Positions 52,891-61,746 of a DNA stretch of 64,000 nt are shown in pieces. Where the stretch lies: positions 12,562 through 76,561 of the forward strand of contig JANRLF010000013.1 in assembly GCA_033762815.1 (NCBI GenBank). Direction: 5' to 3'. The notes beneath the pieces are model-generated. The model did no database searches, was not told the DNA's origin, and worked only from the letters and a program-made list of their open reading frames with translations. The position numbers and the translations under genes are program-made. Numbering within the stretch: position 1 is the stretch's first letter; each line of letters starts with the position of its first letter. This stretch comes from JANRLF01 sp033762815. Lineage in GTDB: Bacteria > Bacteroidota > Bacteroidia > Chitinophagales > CAIOSU01.

Positions 52891-54075
52891 TTATAACAAC
52901 CTCCTCCGCTTCATTTCTTTACCCAGCAGAGACAATTCCCTGCCCACCTGGCCCGATACCGAAGTGTTCTCCTGGGCGCGCCTAATCAGGTAAGGCATCA
53001 CTTCCTTTACAGGGCCATATGTTACCCATTTGGTGGCATTGTAGCCCTCCTTGGCCAAGTTGTACGTGATATGTTCGCCCATGCCGTATAGCTGCGAGAA
53101 GAAGATATTGGGATGGTCGTTGGCCAGTTCCATTTCGTTCATGCGTTTGCAAGCATATAAGCAGCTTGCTTCGTTATGCGTACCTATGCACAGCACAATG
53201 GAATCTAAATGGTTGAGGCAAAAATCCAATGCCACCTGGTAATCTTTGTCAACGGCCTCCTTATTGACGTGTATAGGCGATGGGTAGTGCAGTTGCGCTG
53301 CCCTTTCCCGCTCCTTTTCCATATAGGCGCCCCGCACCAGTTTTGCCCCTAAAATATACTTGCCCGCTTTGGCCATTTCCGTGTGCTGCATCAGGTGCTC
53401 CCTCCTATCGTTGCGGTACAGTTGGTAGGTATTGAATGCCACCGCCCTTTCCGTATTATAGTTCAGCATCATTTCATTGATAAGGTCGTCCAATGGCCGC
53501 TGTATCCAGCTTTCTTCAGCATCGAAAAGGATGGATTTTCCCGTTTCGTGGGCCTTTTGGCATAGGTGGTGCATGCGTGCCCTTACCTTTTCATATTCCT
53601 CTTGCTCGTGTTGGTTCAGCTCCTTTCCTGCATGTATCCTTTCCAATAGGGCAAACCGCGCGATGGCCGTTATCTTTAAGCTGATAAAAGGCACGTTGGC
53701 ATTGCTGCTCAATACATCCAAGCTGTGCAGCTTATATTCCGTAGTCTTTACAAAATCCGCCTCGGTCGATTTAGCCTCCACCCCATAATCCAGTATGGTT
53801 TTGATATTGGATTTGGCCAAATTCTTAATGGTCCCTTCTATGGAGTGCAGGCTTTCCCCACCTACAAACTGCTTGAACACCGTAGCCCTTACCAGTGGCT
53901 CAATGGGCAGGCCCAGGTCTAAAGCCAACTGGGTGGCCCTGCTGCCAAGGTCGGAGAGATGGGAATAGCTGAGCAGCTTGAAAATGCGGTACGAGTGTTT
54001 TAGTTGGCTGTTGCTCTTGCTAGCGAAAGCCGCTTCCGTATTGTCGAAAGAGGGTAACGGTCGGGAATTGTCCAT
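52891..54075 (-). CDS. Proline dehydrogenase
   Basis: The 394-residue FAD enzyme oxidises proline to pyrroline-5-carboxylate. Motifs include TSVSGQVGRELSLL near the end, ILGAKLVRGAYMEKERERAAQL, DSIVLCIGTHNEASCLYACKRM and FFSQLYGMGEHITYNLAKEG, and the RRAQENTSV substrate-binding arginines. It is the single-domain form; the P5C dehydrogenase (PutA part) is not next to it. It diverges from the DAHP synthase gene with an 87-bp shared upstream region and follows the CBS gene end-to-start with 46 bp. Confidence 0.95.
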   Translation of the reverse strand: MDNSRPLPSFDNTEAAFASKSNSQLKHSYRIFKLLSYSHLSDLGSRATQLALDLGLPIEPLVRATVFKQFVGGESLHSIEGTIKNLAKSNIKTILDYGVEAKSTEADFVKTTEYKLHSLDVLSSNANVPFISLKITAIARFALLERIHAGKELNQHEQEEYEKVRARMHHLCQKAHETGKSILFDAEESWIQRPLDDLINEMMLNYNTERAVAFNTYQLYRNDRREHLMQHTEMAKAGKYILGAKLVRGAYMEKERERAAQLHYPSPIHVNKEAVDKDYQVALDFCLNHLDSIVLCIGTHNEASCLYACKRMNEMELANDHPNIFFSQLYGMGEHITYNLAKEGYNATKWVTYGPVKEVMPYLIRRAQENTSVSGQVGRELSLLGKEMKRRRLL

Positions 54076-54162
54076 ATGGTCTTAAAACAATGTAAATTTA
54101 CGCTTGTTTAGTTATTTGGATGAGCTTGGAGCACTTTCCTTGCCAAATATGTTGAATCAGGC

Positions 54163-55248
54163 ATGACGAACGATATAGAACCGCTGGAAAACTGGTTGCC
54201 ACATCCGGCCAAGCCCATACTCATTAGCGGTCCCTGCAGTGCCGAATCGGAGCAGCAGGTGCTGGAAATAGCCCGACAACTTGCCCCCTTACAGCCTTCG
54301 CTCTTCCGGGCGGGCATCTGGAAACCGCGTACCCGCCCCGGTGCTTTTGAGGGCATCGGCGAAGTGGGCTTGCCCTGGCTGCAACAGGTAAAAAAGGCGT
54401 ATGGCCTCTCCACCACCGTGGAAGTGGCTACCGCCCACCATGTGGAATTGTGCCTTGCCCACGGTATTGATACCCTGTGGATTGGCGCCCGCTCCACGGT
54501 AAACCCCTTTACCGTACAGGAGATTGCAGATGCCTTGAAGGGCGTGGATATCCCAGTAATGGTGAAAAACCCCGTGAACCCCGACCTCAACCTATGGATT
54601 GGGGCCATTGAGCGCATGCAGCATGCAGGCATTACCAAACTGGCAGCCATCCACCGCGGCTTTTCCAGCTACGAAAAAACCAAGTACCGCAATAAGCCCA
54701 TGTGGGAAATACCCATTGAGCTTAGGCGCTTGATGCCCAGCCTGCCCATTTTCTGCGACCCCAGCCATATCACGGGCAAAAGGGCCCTGCTGAAAGAGGT
54801 AAGCCAAAAAGCCTACGACCTCAGCTTCGATGGGCTGATGATTGAAAGCCATACCGACCCTGACCACGCCCTGAGCGACAACGAACAGCAAATAACCCCT
54901 GCCAACCTGCGCCTGCTACTGGCAGAACTAGTGGTGCGCAACCAAGGCACTGACGATCCAGAATTCAATACCAGCCTGGAGCAACTAAGGGCCATTATCG
55001 ACCGCCAAGATGAGGAGCTGGTAAAAAAGCTGCGGGAGCGCATGGAAATAGTGGAAAAAATAGGCCACCTCAAAAAAGAAAAGAACATTACCATTTTGCA
55101 GCCCGAACGTTGGGCGGAAGTGTTTGCCACCAGAACGGATTGGGCCGACAACCTTGGGCTTTCCAAAGAATTTGTTTTAAAGATTTTCCAATTGGTCCAC
55201 CAGGAAAGCATCCGCAAGCAAACACAGGTGATGAACGAGGAAAAATAA
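54163..55248 (+). CDS. Bifunctional DAHP synthase (type I-beta) and chorismate mutase (AroQ)
   Basis: The 361-residue product begins with the DAHP synthase domain (about 1-250): LISGPCSAESEQQVLEIARQL, RAGIWKPRTRPGAFEGIG, STTVEVATAHHVELCL, WIGARSTVNPF, MVKNPVNPDLNLWIGAIERM, HRGFSSYEKTKYRNKPMWEIP, CDPSHITGKR and MIESHTDPDHALSD. A chorismate mutase type II domain follows (about 265-355: LRAIIDRQDEELVKKLRERMEIVEKIGHLKK). The enzyme makes the first shikimate-pathway intermediate and chorismate-to-prephenate; the fused mutase often confers feedback control in Bacteroidota. It is immediately followed by the 312-bp repeat modules. Confidence 0.95.
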   Translation: MTNDIEPLENWLPHPAKPILISGPCSAESEQQVLEIARQLAPLQPSLFRAGIWKPRTRPGAFEGIGEVGLPWLQQVKKAYGLSTTVEVATAHHVELCLAHGIDTLWIGARSTVNPFTVQEIADALKGVDIPVMVKNPVNPDLNLWIGAIERMQHAGITKLAAIHRGFSSYEKTKYRNKPMWEIPIELRRLMPSLPIFCDPSHITGKRALLKEVSQKAYDLSFDGLMIESHTDPDHALSDNEQQITPANLRLLLAELVVRNQGTDDPEFNTSLEQLRAIIDRQDEELVKKLRERMEIVEKIGHLKKEKNITILQPERWAEVFATRTDWADNLGLSKEFVLKIFQLVHQESIRKQTQVMNEEK

Positions 55249-55560
55249 CTAGCTACCAATATCCAAAAAAGCTTTTTCGCAGGTATTTCGCAGGTACTTC
55301 AAGGGGTGTTCGCGGGTACTTCAAGGGTATCTCGCAGGTGCTTCAAGGGGTGTTCAAAGGTATCTCGCAGGTATTTCAATTCCTGTTAGTTTGTTGGTTA
55401 TCAATAAATTGTGCGAAAAAGTGTGTGTTTTTTCGTTTTTTGAGGAGGGATTTACGCCTGCCCCGCTTATGGCGGGGATTGCAGCCCCAACCATTTTCAA
55501 ATTACCAAATCACCAAATTTTCAAATTGTGTTCGCCAAATTTCCAAATTCATTGAAGCAC
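55249..55560. repeat. Intergenic module A of a 312-bp tandem duplication
   Basis: It begins directly after the DAHP synthase stop (CTAGCTACC). It contains an 11-bp-period array at 55275-55384 with units like TTTCGCAGGTA and CTTCAAGGGGTG, a spacer, GGGATTTACGCCTGCCCC (55447-55464) and the motif AATCACCAAATTTTCAAAT (55508-55526). Landmarks recur 311-312 bp later in module B. An 11-bp period cannot code for a repeat peptide in one frame, so it is non-coding. Confidence 0.85.
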
Positions 55561-55872
55561 CTGGCTACTAGCCCCTAAAAAAGTCGTTTCGGTAGTATTT
55601 CGGTAGTGCTTCAGTGGTGCTTCAGTAGTACTTCAGTATAGTTTCAGTAGTGCTTCAGTGATACTTCAGTAGGTGTTCAGTGGTGTTTCAGTTTTGATTA
55701 ATTTATTGATTATCTGTAGTTTATATGAAAACTGGTGTATTTTTTGCTTTTTTTTGAGGGATTTACGCCTGCCCCTCTTATTGCAGGAGTTGCAGTCCAA
55801 ACCATTTTCAAATTACCAAATCACCAAATTTTCAAATCAATTTGCTCTTCTCTCTACACTCTACCTTCTACC
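55561..55872. repeat. Intergenic module B of a 312-bp tandem duplication
   Basis: It begins CTGGCTACTA, matching the start of module A. Its array (55586-55695) has units such as CTTCAGTAGTA, CTTCAGTGGTG and TTTCAGTAGTG, a different consensus from that of A. Then come the spacer, GGGATTTACGCCTGCCCC (55758-55775) and AATCACCAAATTTTCAAAT (55819-55837). The last bases (CTCTACACTCTACCTTCTACC) are low in complexity. Confidence 0.85.
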
Positions 55873-56119
55873 TCTACCATAATTATAGATACTTAAGCCC
55901 ACAAAAGCAAGTACTGGGAATCGAAAAAAGTGCCGGACTGTTCCGCATAGATTAGCCCAGCGTATCTAAGTGCAAAACTGGCAAGCCCCCCACTTTGTCA
56001 TTTTCATGTTATTGATTTGTTAAATAAATAGGTTGTAAAAGTAAAATTCATTCGTAATTGCTTATACATACTGCATTCCAGGCTGGTTATTGCTATTTGC
56101 ATCAGTATTGATAAAATGC
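55873..56119. other. AT-rich intergenic region without gene
   Basis: No reading frame or recognised element was found. The sequence is AT-rich and lies before the putative promoter of the secreted-protein cluster. Confidence 0.6.
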
Positions 56120-56149
56120 TTGTTTATTAAATTTATCTACCTATATTTA
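56120..56149 (+). promoter_or_regulatory. Putative promoter of the surface-protein cluster
   Basis: TTG (56120-56122), a 19-bp spacer and TATATTTA (56142-56149) match the Bacteroidota consensus except for the last base of the -7 box. Transcription would start near 56155, about 50 bp before the ATG at 56206. Confidence 0.45.
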
Positions 56150-56205
56150 ACAATATGCATGTTGCCCTATTGGCATTGCAAACAATACCCATTAAAACCA
56201 CAACC

Positions 56206-56661
56206 ATGAAATCTCTTATCGTTGCCATTCTCTCCTTCTTCCCTTTTGCCCTACTTGCCCAGATGCCTGGCCTCAATGTCAACGCACAGTTGAACATGCC
56301 CAGCGTTTCTGGGGCAAGCGTGAACATCTCCGCCGACAATTTCAGCCCCGTCGATTCTACCCCCATAGCCGGCAACAGCCGCAGTGCGGTGGTGGAAGTG
56401 AACGTAAGCGATACCACCGGCCTGGCCACCATACATGTGGTACTTAAGAACAGCCTCACCAACACCGTCATTCGCTCCCAGGATTTTTCCACCAGCGGTC
56501 TCACCGCCTGGAAGAAGGGCACCGTCTCCAGCCCGCAGGGCTTCGTCTACTACCTCCCCTTCGGCACCCTCGTGCCCGGGCTAGGTGGAACCTCCCTTTC
56601 CGTACAGCTCGAAAAGCGCAATGGTGCCACTGGTACCACTTTCTTACAAACCAATAATTAG
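56206..56661 (+). CDS. Small secreted beta-rich protein
   Basis: I start at ATG 56206, where MKSLIVAILSFFPFALLAQ is a signal peptide; total 151 residues. The mature part is Ser/Thr/Asn/Val-rich and beta-like, with no Cys and no T9SS tail. No family is recognised. Its ATG is preceded by CCATTAAAACCACAACCATG, identical to the leader of the next gene. High GC content links it to the ends of the following surface-protein genes. Confidence 0.72.
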   Translation: MKSLIVAILSFFPFALLAQMPGLNVNAQLNMPSVSGASVNISADNFSPVDSTPIAGNSRSAVVEVNVSDTTGLATIHVVLKNSLTNTVIRSQDFSTSGLTAWKKGTVSSPQGFVYYLPFGTLVPGLGGTSLSVQLEKRNGATGTTFLQTNN

Positions 56662-56691
56662 TCTCCAATATCCCCCATTAAAACCACAACC

Positions 56692-59600
56692 ATGAAAAAT
56701 ATATCTTCCATTAGCCTGCTGCTACTGTGCTGCCTTGCTGCCCTATCCCTCAAGGCGCAGGTACAGTTCCAAAAAACCTTTGCCCTCAACAGCAATAGCG
56801 AGTTCTTCAAGTCCATATCGCCCATCTCGAACGGTAACTTCCTGGCCATGAGCCATGTCAACCTTAGTACCGCCAATGCGCAGGAAGCCTATATAGCGGA
56901 GCTTGATGCGTTCGGCAACATTGTGCGCGAAAAAACTTTCGGGGGCAATAGCTCCGCCCAGCAGTTCATCAACCTATTGGCAGAGACCGATACCAGCTAC
57001 GTGCTGTATGCCGCCCATGTGGGCCTTATAGGTAGTACCGACCTACAGGTGGTATCGCTCAGCAAGGACTTCTCCACCGTCTATTGGAACAAAGCCGTGG
57101 GCGGCAGTGGGCTGGAAGTGACGGAAAACGGCATCCGCACCCGCGACGGCGGCTACGTGATTATGGGTTGGACACAGAGCTACGGCGGGGGCAACAACCA
57201 CTACCTGTTCAAGCTTAGCGCCTCGGGCAGCCTGCTATGGAGCCGCCACATAGGCGGCAGCGGCACCGAAAAAATAGGTAGGGTGATAGAGCTGCCCGAC
57301 AGCTCGCTGGTAGTTACCGGCCTCAACGAGTTCAACTTCTCCACCACGCACGACGACATAGGGGTCTATTGGCTCAACAGCGATGGCACCATCAACCACA
57401 GCAAGACCTACAACGTGGCCACCAACGATGGCAGCTATGACATTGCCCGCACCCTCGATGGCGGCCTTATCCTTACCGGCCACGTGTACAACAGCAACGG
57501 CAGCAGCAACAACGATGCCCACCTCATCAGGCTCGATGCCTCCGGTGCGGTACTGTGGGCCAAGGCCTATGGGGGCAACAATCTGGACATGGGCCGCAGG
57601 GTGATTTGCCTGCCCGACAGTGGCTACATCATGGTGGGCGAGACCAAAAGCTTCGGGGCGGGCGGCTACGACGTGTTAGCCGTGCGCACGGACAAGAACG
57701 GCTCCGTGGTATGGAGCAAGTCCTACGGCGGCACGGCCGACGATATCGGCTACGACATCAGCCCCACCGCCGACGGTGGCTACCACATCGTGGGCGAGAC
57801 CAAGAGCTTCGGGGCGGGCAGCAACGCCAACTCATACCTGGTGAAGATTGACGCCAATGGCAACAGCGGCTGCAACCAGTCCAGCGGGGGCAGCTCATGG
57901 TCCATTAGCGTTTCGGCCTCCACGCTCACCGCCACCAACGGCACCGGGGGCAGCACCGCCACAGGGGGCAGCCTGGCCAGTGTGGCCAATACCGACAGCC
58001 TGTACTGCGGTAGCTACGGCGGCCACAAGGGCCTCACCTGCTCCGATGCCATCAACCTCGACAGCCTCCATGCCAGCACCCTGTACGAAATGAACGATAC
58101 GGTAATGTGGTTTAAGTTTACGGCTTTGGATTCTTTGAGTCATTATACAATTCTTGCTGATATTAATGATACCATCAACACCATTGATAGCATAAAACTG
58201 TTTTTGGGATCTAGCTGTTTGACAATTAATCCCATAGCTACTTTTTCCAACGAACAGACTTTACATACCAATCTTTTAACAAATTTTAGACAAGACAGTA
58301 CATATTTTATAAAGATATACAAAGGCAGTATCGCCACAGAAATTATAGGGTTCAAGCGTTCAACTCTAAATTGGAATTGCGCTATTAATGATACTATAGG
58401 ATTACCAAGCCCATCCGACTGCGAAAATTATGGTTATTATTTGCCAGAAAGGACCGTATATATCAACGTACACTTTATGCTGAAATCAGATGGCACAGGC
58501 AATTTCAACGAAACATGGGACGGCATAAGAAACAATGTGCATGGATTCTATGTCAATGGTTATAGAGTCGCTAATGAAATGCTTGATTGGATTAACCAAA
58601 CAGCTCAAGCAAACAGTTCAAATCAATATGTAGTTGCAGGCAACATATTGCCAGTGCCAACTTTAGATTCAAAAATCAAGTTCCAGTTATATACTGACCC
58701 AAATGACTCCAATGACAGAGGAATATATTTTCATAGAAACGATATCGCATACGATACTTTAGATATGACATATTTAAAAGATAATTTTTCTGTGCATGGC
58801 GATAAGGTAATAGACATTTTTTATACAGAGGCTTTACCAGATACCGAAACAAGGAATGGAATAGCCGCAGGCATTGGCGCAAATATATGCATTATTGATA
58901 ATATATATTTAATTTATCGAACCAACAATTATGACTATTGGACTAAAGACGTTGTAACATATCATGAAATCGGGCATTGTCTAGGATTGCATCATACTTC
59001 ATTTTGTAATCCTCCGTCCGTGGATCAGTGTGCCGATACATATGATCTTTCTACTTGGCCGGACGGGTGTTTTCCCTGGAATGTCGGTAATAATATAATG
59101 GAATACCATAATATGCAAAGCTGCATAACACCATGCCAATTAAATATAATACACAGTAGTTTGCCAAACTGGCTGTATGCGGGAGGCGACGAATGCGAAA
59201 TTACTGGGCCTACTGATACCATAACGGGCAACCAATACTGGATTGTTTCCAGATACCCTGAAGGAGATGTATTTATAGATTCGGAAGCAACCCTTACCAT
59301 TACATGTGACGTCTTTATGAGGTCTGGAGCTAAAATAATGGTAAACAGAGGAGGTAAATTAATTGTTGATGGCGCAACTATTACCAGCTTATGTGCAGGT
59401 AAGGCGTGGTCAGGAATAGAGGTATGGGGTATTAATGGTTCCAATCCGCAGCCGCAACCAAGCTTGGATAGCATTCTTTCCAATGCATATCCAGATAGTG
59501 TTACAGACCATGGTGTTGCAATCATTAAAGGCGGTTCCCTGATATCAAATGCCTATAATGCGGTTTCATTGTTCAAGCGGGAAGGGGGCAGTGCCAATCT

Positions 59601-61746
59601 TAGTTACACAGGGGGCATTGTTTTAGCCGATAGTTCTTATTTTAGGAACAATGGTCAATCAATAGAGTTTATGGCCTATCCTACTTATCAAACCACAAAT
59701 GCAGCTTATAATAGTGTTTCCCACATAAAAAATTGTATATTTGAAACAGTAGGCAATAACTTTGCTGTGCCTTACATGAAACATCATATCAGCTTATGGA
59801 ACATTAACGGAGTTGAAATTTGCTGTAACAGATTTGGTTATAATAAAGAAGAAAACCCTGTTTATATTGCATCTCGTGGTGATGGAATCTATAGCGTTGA
59901 TGCAGGCTTTCGTGCACGCCACAATGTCTTTGACAGCCTTACCTATGGTATAAGGGCACTCTCGACGGGATGGAGTTTGTTTAAACATGCTGAAATTGAT
60001 AGCAACGAATTCCGCCAAACTATGGTGGGTATTGACATTACCGGCAACGGGTATGTACTAGCTACGCATAACAACATTGCCCCTTACAACAGCAACGGAA
60101 CAACACCGTATGCATTTTCCAACGGCATTAGGAATAAGGGCAATTTAATGTATAAAATAGAGGAAAATTCCATTGACCTCCCTGATGACTTCTCCGTCGG
60201 TATTTACAACATTAATTCCTCCCCTTTTCCTAACGAAGTCTATCTAAACATCATTTCCGGGGAAGGGGACGGATACGGAATTGCCAATTCTTTGGACAAT
60301 TCGGGGGTATTCATCAAGTGCAACGACATTCAAAATGAAATGGACCATATATTGGTGCTTTCAGATGGAATAAGGGAGGAACAAGGAACATGTCAAACAT
60401 TCTTTACTCCGGCAAACAATCGATTTAATAATAGTTGCGACTATACGAATTCGGCTCATGTGTTTAATAATCCAAATACAGATTGGTTTAAGTATACGTT
60501 TATATCATCTGCTGGCGGTTTACAGCCCGATAGTTTGTGTCGTTCAATCGTAAATGAATATAATAAGTGTGCTAATTTTGGAACTTATGGTATTTCTTGC
60601 AAATCCCGTTTGGCTAATGACGATGACTCTATTGGCATTGGCTTCGATACCACCATTAACAGCGGCATTATTGAAGAAACAATTGCAGGGCTAGCAATTG
60701 ATATCAGTGAACAGTATACATTCTTGGATAAGGGCAATACTTCCGAATTGTTGGCCAATGTTAGGGATATGGATATGGATGATAAAGATTTGCTGGAAGT
60801 ATTGGCTTCTGCCGATGGTATGTTGTCTGATGAGGTGTTGTTGGATGTAATGTATATTAGGCCTTCCATTGATAAAGCGAGTTATAGCCACCTGTTGCTA
60901 CAAAACTCACCGCACAGCAATATTGCATGGAAAGAAATCAAAAGTTTTGGGCTGCCCGCGGACAGCCTGGCCAAGCTGGAGCAGTACCAGGATAGTGTTT
61001 CTGAAAGAAAGCCCATTATTGATAGCCTTTATTACCTGCGCTATGCCAAGATGGACCAATATGCCCAATTGCTCTACCTTGCCAAAAAGGGCATTGCCTA
61101 CAGTTACGAAGAATTGCAAGAAGCATTGGCCGAAGAGACAGAGCCCTACCTGCAATGGCTGCTCGCTGAACTTTACATGGGCCAGGGCATGGCCGGGGAG
61201 GCAACCGATGTACTTGAGGCCATACCCGTACGCAACAGGGAGATAAACAACCTGAAGGAGCTAAGGGCCATATCCCTTGAGTTTCAAGAGAATGGTTGGA
61301 CTTGGGGAAGCATCCTCCATGATGAGGAGGCAAACGCATATCTGGATGAAATAAGTGACATTGCCCATCGCGATACGTCCATTGCCGCATTCGAGGCGCA
61401 GGCCATCCTACACTTGCTCTACGACTCCACCATAACGGAAATATTGGAACTTAAAGCGGTGCCAAAGACTGCACCTCCAATGCAGCAAGAAAACATCAGT
61501 GCACCAATTACCACTGGATTTAAGGTTTATCCCAACCCCGCTTCAGATGAACTGTCCATCGAATCGGAAAAAGCGGGCAGTTTTAAGGTGTACAACGTGC
61601 TTGGTGTGGAGGTGCTCAGCCGCCAGCTGTTCAGTAACGAGAAAATCAATGTTTCCCTAACGGGTATATCCAGAGGAACCTACCTGTATCGATTCTTGGG
61701 GACGGACGGGCATTCATTTAGCGGCAAAATAGTGGTGATGGAATGA
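56692..61746 (+). CDS. Large T9SS surface protein with beta-propeller-like repeats and a metzincin-type protease motif
   Basis: The 1684-residue product has a signal peptide (MKNISSISLLLLCCLAALSLKAQ). Residues about 25-400 carry repeats such as TRDGGYVIMGWTQSYGGG, LIRLDASGAVLWAKAYGG and SPTADGGYHIVGETKSFGAG, a propeller-like pattern. Residues about 620-850 are protease-like: HEIGHCLGLHH gives HEXXHXXGXXH (H758, E759, H762, H768), with a Met-turn candidate NIMEY (M803), as in pappalysin (M43-type) metzincins. Residues about 850-1300 look like a right-handed beta-helix (SIEFMAYP..., NVFDSLTYGIRAL). A helical, TPR-like segment (about 1400-1570) and a T9SS sorting domain (FKVYPNPASDELSIE) end the protein. 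The coding DNA is mosaic: GC-rich at both ends, AT-rich in between. It overlaps the next gene by 4 bp. Confidence 0.88.
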   Translation: MKNISSISLLLLCCLAALSLKAQVQFQKTFALNSNSEFFKSISPISNGNFLAMSHVNLSTANAQEAYIAELDAFGNIVREKTFGGNSSAQQFINLLAETDTSYVLYAAHVGLIGSTDLQVVSLSKDFSTVYWNKAVGGSGLEVTENGIRTRDGGYVIMGWTQSYGGGNNHYLFKLSASGSLLWSRHIGGSGTEKIGRVIELPDSSLVVTGLNEFNFSTTHDDIGVYWLNSDGTINHSKTYNVATNDGSYDIARTLDGGLILTGHVYNSNGSSNNDAHLIRLDASGAVLWAKAYGGNNLDMGRRVICLPDSGYIMVGETKSFGAGGYDVLAVRTDKNGSVVWSKSYGGTADDIGYDISPTADGGYHIVGETKSFGAGSNANSYLVKIDANGNSGCNQSSGGSSWSISVSASTLTATNGTGGSTATGGSLASVANTDSLYCGSYGGHKGLTCSDAINLDSLHASTLYEMNDTVMWFKFTALDSLSHYTILADINDTINTIDSIKLFLGSSCLTINPIATFSNEQTLHTNLLTNFRQDSTYFIKIYKGSIATEIIGFKRSTLNWNCAINDTIGLPSPSDCENYGYYLPERTVYINVHFMLKSDGTGNFNETWDGIRNNVHGFYVNGYRVANEMLDWINQTAQANSSNQYVVAGNILPVPTLDSKIKFQLYTDPNDSNDRGIYFHRNDIAYDTLDMTYLKDNFSVHGDKVIDIFYTEALPDTETRNGIAAGIGANICIIDNIYLIYRTNNYDYWTKDVVTYHEIGHCLGLHHTSFCNPPSVDQCADTYDLSTWPDGCFPWNVGNNIMEYHNMQSCITPCQLNIIHSSLPNWLYAGGDECEITGPTDTITGNQYWIVSRYPEGDVFIDSEATLTITCDVFMRSGAKIMVNRGGKLIVDGATITSLCAGKAWSGIEVWGINGSNPQPQPSLDSILSNAYPDSVTDHGVAIIKGGSLISNAYNAVSLFKREGGSANLSYTGGIVLADSSYFRNNGQSIEFMAYPTYQTTNAAYNSVSHIKNCIFETVGNNFAVPYMKHHISLWNINGVEICCNRFGYNKEENPVYIASRGDGIYSVDAGFRARHNVFDSLTYGIRALSTGWSLFKHAEIDSNEFRQTMVGIDITGNGYVLATHNNIAPYNSNGTTPYAFSNGIRNKGNLMYKIEENSIDLPDDFSVGIYNINSSPFPNEVYLNIISGEGDGYGIANSLDNSGVFIKCNDIQNEMDHILVLSDGIREEQGTCQTFFTPANNRFNNSCDYTNSAHVFNNPNTDWFKYTFISSAGGLQPDSLCRSIVNEYNKCANFGTYGISCKSRLANDDDSIGIGFDTTINSGIIEETIAGLAIDISEQYTFLDKGNTSELLANVRDMDMDDKDLLEVLASADGMLSDEVLLDVMYIRPSIDKASYSHLLLQNSPHSNIAWKEIKSFGLPADSLAKLEQYQDSVSERKPIIDSLYYLRYAKMDQYAQLLYLAKKGIAYSYEELQEALAEETEPYLQWLLAELYMGQGMAGEATDVLEAIPVRNREINNLKELRAISLEFQENGWTWGSILHDEEANAYLDEISDIAHRDTSIAAFEAQAILHLLYDSTITEILELKAVPKTAPPMQQENISAPITTGFKVYPNPASDELSIESEKAGSFKVYNVLGVEVLSRQLFSNEKINVSLTGISRGTYLYRFLGTDGHSFSGKIVVME

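Noticed and set aside
55110..55571. 153-codon plus-strand reading frame across the end of the DAHP synthase gene and module A
   Set aside because: It overlaps a well-supported gene in another frame and continues through an 11-bp-period repeat, which cannot keep one repeating peptide frame.
55275..55695. CRISPR-like appearance of the repeated blocks
   Set aside because: Units are 11 bp with no spacers, vary in sequence, and no cas genes are present in the window.
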